From the NCBI GenBank assembly GCA_030039575.1, contig JASHVH010000041.1:1-8738 (forward strand): a DNA stretch of 8,738 nucleotides. Reading direction: 5' to 3'. The notes below the pieces were generated by a model that was not told the origin of the DNA, did not search any database, and saw only the letters and a program-made list of their open reading frames with translations. This DNA comes from Acidimicrobiales bacterium (lineage in GTDB: Bacteria > Actinomycetota > Acidimicrobiia > Acidimicrobiales > Palsa-688). Positions 6,249 to 8,738 of this stretch are shown here, piece by piece. The position numbers and the translations under genes are program-made. How positions within the stretch are numbered: the first letter of the stretch is position 1; the number at the start of each line of letters is the position of its first letter.

Positions 6249-6264
6249 GCCAGTAAGTACTGGC
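6249..6264. promoter_or_regulatory. GCCAGTA-AG-TACTGGC dyad, candidate operator
   Basis: A near-perfect 16-base palindrome: 7-base arms GCCAGTA (6249-6255) and TACTGGC (6258-6264) around AG. It ends 10 bases before the AAGGAGAGG ribosome binding site of the first plus-strand frame, so a bound protein would cover the promoter or leader. Arms of the same sequence recur at 6362-6373 and 7654-7669. NarL/LuxR-type regulators bind dyads of about this size, which makes autoregulation by the operon's own regulator a reasonable hypothesis. Confidence 0.45.
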
Positions 6265-6286
6265 AGAGTGACGGAAGGAGAGGTTC

Positions 6287-6337
6287 GTGGAGATCGTGAT
6301 CGACGTTGTCGTGCCCTGGTTCTCGCCAGGCAGGTGA
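6287..6337 (+). CDS. 16-codon frame upstream of the truncated membrane gene (leader peptide or remnant N-terminus)
   Basis: GTG at 6287-6289 is preceded by AAGGAGAGG (6275-6283), the best ribosome binding site in the right half of the window. It opens a 16-codon frame encoding MEIVIDVVVPWFSPGR that ends at TGA 6335-6337. The peptide begins like a membrane protein's first helix. The stop overlaps the GTG (6334-6336) of the next frame as GTGA. Either this is a translated leader coupled to the next gene, or it is the original N-terminus of that gene, cut off by an internal deletion and frame change. In the second case the pair is a pseudogene. A sequencing indel alone would not restore the missing helices. 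Confidence 0.45.
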   Translation: MEIVIDVVVPWFSPGR

Positions 6338-6654
6338 CGTTCCGGCTGTGGAGGCAGGACGGCCAGTACTGGCATAAGGGCAACGCTCTGACGCTGGTGC
6401 TGTGGGCCGTCTCGCTCGGCGCTCACCTCGGCTACGACGCCCTCATCGCAGGGCACGCTGGGCTCAGCGGCCTCGGCGGCCCCACGACCTTCCTGTACTT
6501 CGCCGTCTCCCTCGCCGTCCAGCGCTGGTTCCTTGCGATTCGCGCTTCCCGCATCCGTCGAAACGACGGGTCGTCCGGCTCGGTACCCGCCGAACCGTGC
6601 GACGACCAGCACCTCCGTCGGTCCACGCGTCCGCCGATGGGTGCGGAGGGATAA
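6334..6654 (+). CDS. small two-helix membrane protein, apparently N-terminally truncated
   Basis: From the GTG at 6334 this gives 106 residues with two hydrophobic segments, about 16-38 (LTLVLWAVSLGAHLGYDALI) and about 49-66 (TTFLYFAVSLAVQRWFLAI), then a polar tail. RLWRQDGQYWHKGNALTLVLW followed by HLGYDAL and TTFLYFAVSLAVQR resembles, from memory, the C-terminal half of an uncharacterised actinobacterial membrane protein (DUF1453/CcdC-like) often encoded just before NarL-type kinases. The usual N-terminal helices are missing. The frame stays open upstream (ATG 6103, ATG 6142, GTG 6268), but the encoded residues are Arg/Asp/Gly-rich and not membrane-like. Codons downstream of 6334 have strong G/C third positions, so this part is or was coding. 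It ends TAA at 6652-6654, sharing its last A with the kinase ATG. A role as a sensor-associated membrane partner is inference. Confidence 0.65.
   Translation: MTFRLWRQDGQYWHKGNALTLVLWAVSLGAHLGYDALIAGHAGLSGLGGPTTFLYFAVSLAVQRWFLAIRASRIRRNDGSSGSVPAEPCDDQHLRRSTRPPMGAEG
6362..6373. repeat. perfect 12-base palindrome GCCAGTACTGGC
   Basis: GCCAGTACTGGC is identical to its reverse complement. It lies 25 bases into the small membrane protein gene, in the codons for Gly-Gln-Tyr-Trp. Its arms match the dyad at 6249-6264 without the 4-base centre (113 bases apart). An operator just inside the first gene is plausible; chance is the alternative. Confidence 0.45.
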
Positions 6655-7790
6655 TGACGCCCATGCTCCGGTGGGCGAATTTCGGGGTTCGGGTGGTCGT
6701 GATCGTCTTCGTCGGCGTCTTCACTTTCGTGGCTCGCTGGCCCGGGGCTGCCGACGTGGCAGTAGAGATCGCCGCGCTCACCGTGTCGACGGTCGTTCTG
6801 GCGGTATGGGTCCCAGCCGATCGACTCGCGTCGGCTGGCAACTACTCCGGCTTACGCCCCTTCGCACTCGCCGTTATGGTGGCCCTGTGCGGGGCGGCGT
6901 CGGCGACGCCCAAGGGGGGCTTCTTCATCCTTCTCGGCGTCACCGCCGCCATCGCGGCGGGCAGCGACCTCGACTTCCGGGTCGGTGTTGTGGTGGCGTC
7001 GCTCGGGATCGTCGCCACAGAGGTCACCGCGCTGGCGTTGGGGACGGGAGGGTCGGTGCCCGTCGAGTATCCCCTCGTGCTCGGCCTGAGTTTCGTCTTC
7101 GGACGAAACATGCGTGCCCACTGGGTCTACGCCGATCAGGCCAACCAACTCCGCGAGGAGCAAGCCAGGGTGGCCACCTTGGACGAACGAACCCGTATCG
7201 CCCGAGAGATCCACGACGTCCTCGCACACTCCCTCGGCGCGCTCGGCCTACAAATCCAGGTGGCGCGAGCCGTGCTCACCGATCAGCACGACGAAGCCCG
7301 CGCCGTCGAGCTCCTTGAACAGGCCCAGCGAATGGCGACCGACGGGCTCAATGAGACCCGCCGAGCGATCCACGCCCTGCGGGGCGAGACCCTTCCGCTG
7401 CCCGCAAGCCTGGCTGAGCTTGGTGCCCACCACCAGCGTCGCTACGACACCCGGGTCACCTTCGAGGTCAGCGGCGATGTCCGACCCTTGTCCCCAGACG
7501 CCGAACTCGCCATCACCCGAACGGCGCAAGAGGCCCTCGTCAACACGGCCAAGCACGCCCCTGGTCAGCCCGTCAAAATACAGCTGGAATACGCGGAGGC
7601 CGACATCAAGCTCACGATCCGCAACCACCTACAAGGCAACAGGGGCGACGGTCGCCAGTCGCTACTGGCGACCGTGAACGGCGGCTACGGGTTGACCGGC
7701 GTGCGAGAACGCCTCCTTCTCCTTCACGGTGCCCTCAGCGTGGGAGCCCAAGATGACGACTGGGTAGTGGTCGCCAAGGTGCCCCGATGA
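6654..7790 (+). CDS. NarL-family sensor histidine kinase
   Basis: A 378-residue membrane histidine kinase that autophosphorylates and passes phosphate to the regulator encoded next. Seen: five or six hydrophobic segments between about 11 and 150 with very short loops, so sensing is probably within the membrane; a linker helix 160-178; a HisKA_3 dimerisation domain with ERTRIAREIHDVLAHSLG at 178-195 and phospho-acceptor His187; and a HATPase domain with N-box QEALVNTAKHA (292-302), Asn324 in IRN where many kinases have Asp, and G-box GGYGLTGVRERL (343-354). The ATP lid (about 325-342) is encoded partly by a 12-bp-stem inverted repeat (7648-7675). The ATG at 6654 shares its A with the previous TAA, and GGAGGG is immediately upstream. 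A second ATG at 6663 has better spacing and is possible. The end overlaps the regulator start (ATGA). The signal is unknown. Neighbourhood suggests control of the divergent exporter. Confidence 0.96.
   Translation: MTPMLRWANFGVRVVVIVFVGVFTFVARWPGAADVAVEIAALTVSTVVLAVWVPADRLASAGNYSGLRPFALAVMVALCGAASATPKGGFFILLGVTAAIAAGSDLDFRVGVVVASLGIVATEVTALALGTGGSVPVEYPLVLGLSFVFGRNMRAHWVYADQANQLREEQARVATLDERTRIAREIHDVLAHSLGALGLQIQVARAVLTDQHDEARAVELLEQAQRMATDGLNETRRAIHALRGETLPLPASLAELGAHHQRRYDTRVTFEVSGDVRPLSPDAELAITRTAQEALVNTAKHAPGQPVKIQLEYAEADIKLTIRNHLQGNRGDGRQSLLATVNGGYGLTGVRERLLLLHGALSVGAQDDDWVVVAKVPR
7648..7675 (+). repeat. 12-bp perfect inverted repeat inside the kinase ATP-lid codons
   Basis: ACGGTCGCCAGT (7648-7659) and ACTGGCGACCGT (7664-7675) are exact reverse complements with a 4-base loop, CGCT. 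The RNA would form a strong hairpin within the kinase coding sequence, about 112 bases before the regulator gene. The core GCCAGT-N4-ACTGGC has the same geometry as the dyad at 6249-6264. It encodes the GDGRQSLLATV part of the ATP lid, a variable region in this family. It could be a regulator site, an mRNA structure tuning kinase-to-regulator ratio, or a small palindrome insertion. Confidence 0.6.
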
Positions 7791-8464
7791 ACACCGCAGC
7801 CGAACCCCGCCCGCTACGGATCGTGGTTGCCGACGACCAGGCCAGCGTCCGCGAAGGGCTTGTCGTGCTGCTCGACCTCCTCCCGGATATCGAGGTCGTC
7901 GCTTCGGCTGCCAATGGCGAAGAAGCCATCCAGAGCGTCACGGCCACCCACCCCGACGCCATCCTGCTCGATCTCCACATGCCGGTCCTCGATGGCATCG
8001 AGACCGCCCGCCGCCTCAGCGCCGAACACCCCGAGGTCGCCATCGTCGTCCTCACCACCTATGACGACGACGCATCAATCATCGCCGCGTTGCGGGCCGG
8101 CGCCCGAAGCTACCTCACCAAAGACGCGGACCGCGCCGATATCGCTCAAGCACTACACGGCGCTGTCACCGGGCTGTCCGTCCTCGACCCTGCCATCCAA
8201 GCCACCCTCCTCGGCGCCGCCATCTCACGATCGGAACAGCGACCGGATCCGAACCCCCCCGAGACCTTGCCTGACGGCCTCACTCGACGAGAGGCCGAGA
8301 TACTTATCCTCATCGCACGTGGGATGACCAACCCCGACATCGCCGCCCGGCTTTACCTCAGCCCACACACGATCAAGAGCCACATCAACCGCATCTTCGC
8401 CAAGACCGGTGCCTCCGACAGAGCCGCAGTCGTCCGGTATGCGAACGACCACGATCTCGTATAG
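7787..8464 (+). CDS. NarL/FixJ-family response regulator with LuxR-type HTH
   Basis: A 225-residue DNA-binding regulator activated by the kinase encoded just upstream. Seen: receiver domain about 10-126 with acidic Asp16/Asp17, phospho-acceptor Asp62 in LLDLHMP, Thr90 in VVLTTY and Lys112 in YLTKDA; a linker about 140-163 rich in Pro, Asp and Glu; and a LuxR/GerE domain 164-220 with LTRREAEILILIARGMTN, IAARLYLSPHTIKSHINRIFAKTGA and DRAAVV. All key residues are present, so it should be functional. The ATG at 7787 overlaps the kinase TGA, which sets the start and couples translation. Likely targets by inference are its own operon and the divergent MMPL gene, through the repeats in 6057-6286. 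It resembles LiaR/DesR-type pairs in architecture, but orthology is not claimed. Confidence 0.97.
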   Translation: MNTAAEPRPLRIVVADDQASVREGLVVLLDLLPDIEVVASAANGEEAIQSVTATHPDAILLDLHMPVLDGIETARRLSAEHPEVAIVVLTTYDDDASIIAALRAGARSYLTKDADRADIAQALHGAVTGLSVLDPAIQATLLGAAISRSEQRPDPNPPETLPDGLTRREAEILILIARGMTNPDIAARLYLSPHTIKSHINRIFAKTGASDRAAVVRYANDHDLV

Positions 8465-8503
8465 CCGAGACCAGTGGTGCCCGGCTCGTACCACTCCCTC
8501 GGC
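8464..8503 (+). terminator. two-tier hairpin after the response regulator, candidate terminator
   Basis: An outer stem, GCCGAG (8464-8469) with CTCGGC (8498-8503), encloses an inner stem, AGTGGT (8473-8478) with ACCACT (8490-8495), with an 11-base loop and a small internal bulge (3 and 2 bases). It starts at the last base of the stop codon. There is no U-run. Its placement and the convergent gene to the right make termination likely. Confidence 0.55.
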
Positions 8504-8609
8504 AGCGGAGGTGTGCCGGTCGCAGGCGCCTTCGTCGGACTGCTCTTTGGCCGCACTCTCCATCGCCCCGCACGAGCGCGGCGGTGACGAAGTACCCTCC
8601 CGTGCCCAA

Positions 8610-8621
8610 GTTGGGCCCAAC
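8610..8621. repeat. 12-base palindrome between convergent genes
   Basis: GTTGGGCCCAAC is a perfect palindrome. It overlaps a CCCAA-G-TTGGG dyad (8605-8615) and lies within an outer CGTG (8601-8604) / CACG (8621-8624) pair. It is about 49 bases past the stop of the minus-strand gene at the right edge and about 145 past the response regulator. It may act as a bidirectional terminator or a protein site. Nothing else stands out in 8504-8669. Confidence 0.35.
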
Positions 8622-8669
8622 ACGGCCGACACTTCGCAAACACGTGCGCTCGAAATCTCCCCACTCGCC

Positions 8670-8738
8670 CTACCACCCGACGAAGAGCTCGCCGTCGGCG
8701 TAGTCAACGACCACGGGGCTGTAGTGGGCCAGGGTCCC
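8670..8738 (-). CDS. C-terminal end of a gene entering from the right edge (partial)
   Basis: Reading the minus strand from the window edge gives 22 codons ending at TAG (8672-8670). The peptide includes SPVVVDYADGELFVGW at its end. All codons but one (GTT) end in G or C, as in the confirmed genes here, and the peptide has an alternating beta-strand character. It converges on the response regulator. No family can be named from so little sequence. Confidence 0.55.
   Translation of the reverse strand, partial: GTLAHYSPVVVDYADGELFVGW

Larger units (their letters stand above)
6057..6286. promoter_or_regulatory. divergent control region between MMPL and the kinase operon
   Basis: A 230-base region between oppositely transcribed genes, which must hold at least two promoters. 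It contains the MMPL ribosome binding site (TCCTTT on the plus strand at 6065-6070), two ACCGGT hexamers (6082, 6122), the phased GGTATGA repeats (6139-6189) and the GCCAGTA/TACTGGC dyad (6249-6264). A TTGACC on the minus strand (6085-6090) is a -35-like hexamer for MMPL, but I see no good -10 partner at a usable distance. I could not choose a plus-strand promoter confidently. Confidence 0.7.

Noticed and set aside
5740..6612. 290-codon minus-strand frame spanning MMPL 5' end, the control region and the small membrane gene
   Set aside because: It crosses three better-supported elements, has no ribosome binding site or recognisable domain, and its peptide is Ser/Arg/Pro-rich.
6402..6653. 84-residue N-terminal extension of the kinase
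   Set aside because: The extension is Arg/Pro-rich and overlaps the small membrane protein in another frame. The TAATG junction and GGAGGG at 6645-6650 support the ATG at 6654.
6533..7318. 261-codon plus-strand frame overlapping the kinase
   Set aside because: Arg/Gly-rich alternate-frame reading of the kinase, whose own frame carries all expected motifs.

Overview
The window is GC-rich throughout. Its genes use mostly G/C-ending codons, some start with GTG, and several overlap by 1-4 bases. Its families (an MMPL transporter, a NarL-type histidine kinase/response regulator pair, HxlR, an RibD_C-type reductase and a YCII protein) are typical of Actinomycetota soil bacteria. I assign it to that phylum by inference and cannot name a genus.

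Left edge (1-590): no convincing complete gene. A possible 20-codon tail of an upstream gene enters on the + strand, followed by about 500 bases of apparently non-coding or decayed sequence. Then come four tightly packed minus-strand genes, in transcription order: a short-chain dehydrogenase (3024-2302), a four-helix membrane protein of unknown function (2305-1478), a dihydrofolate-reductase-like RibD_C protein (1490-957) and a YCII/DGPF-family protein (932-591). They overlap by 4 and 13 bases or are separated by 24, so they look like one operon. A hairpin follows the last stop.

Centre: a 460-base gap (3025-3484) separates that operon from an HxlR-family regulator (3865-3485). The regulator lies 28 bases downstream of a 720-residue MMPL/RND-superfamily exporter (6056-3894). 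HxlR is the likely local regulator of the dehydrogenase operon, the exporter, or both.

Right half: a 230-base divergent control region (6057-6286) separates the exporter from a plus-strand operon. That operon contains a small two-helix membrane protein that looks N-terminally truncated (6334-6654), a NarL-family sensor kinase (6654-7790) and its LuxR/NarL-family response regulator (7787-8464), joined by TAATG and ATGA overlaps. A hairpin follows the regulator, and a convergent minus-strand gene tail enters from the right edge (8738-8670).

Most interesting parts: (i) the divergent control region carries an 11-base direct repeat at exactly 22-base spacing, with an inverted partial copy a further 22 bases on; (ii) paired GCCAGT / ACTGGC arms recur around and inside the kinase operon, including a perfect 12-base palindrome and a 12-base-stem hairpin; (iii) a 16-codon open frame with a strong ribosome binding site ends in a GTGA overlap with the truncated membrane gene, suggesting either a leader peptide or the scar of a deletion. 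The families themselves are known. What may be undescribed is the regulatory wiring and the dehydrogenase/membrane/reductase/YCII operon. I found no transposase, CRISPR array, rRNA or convincing tRNA.
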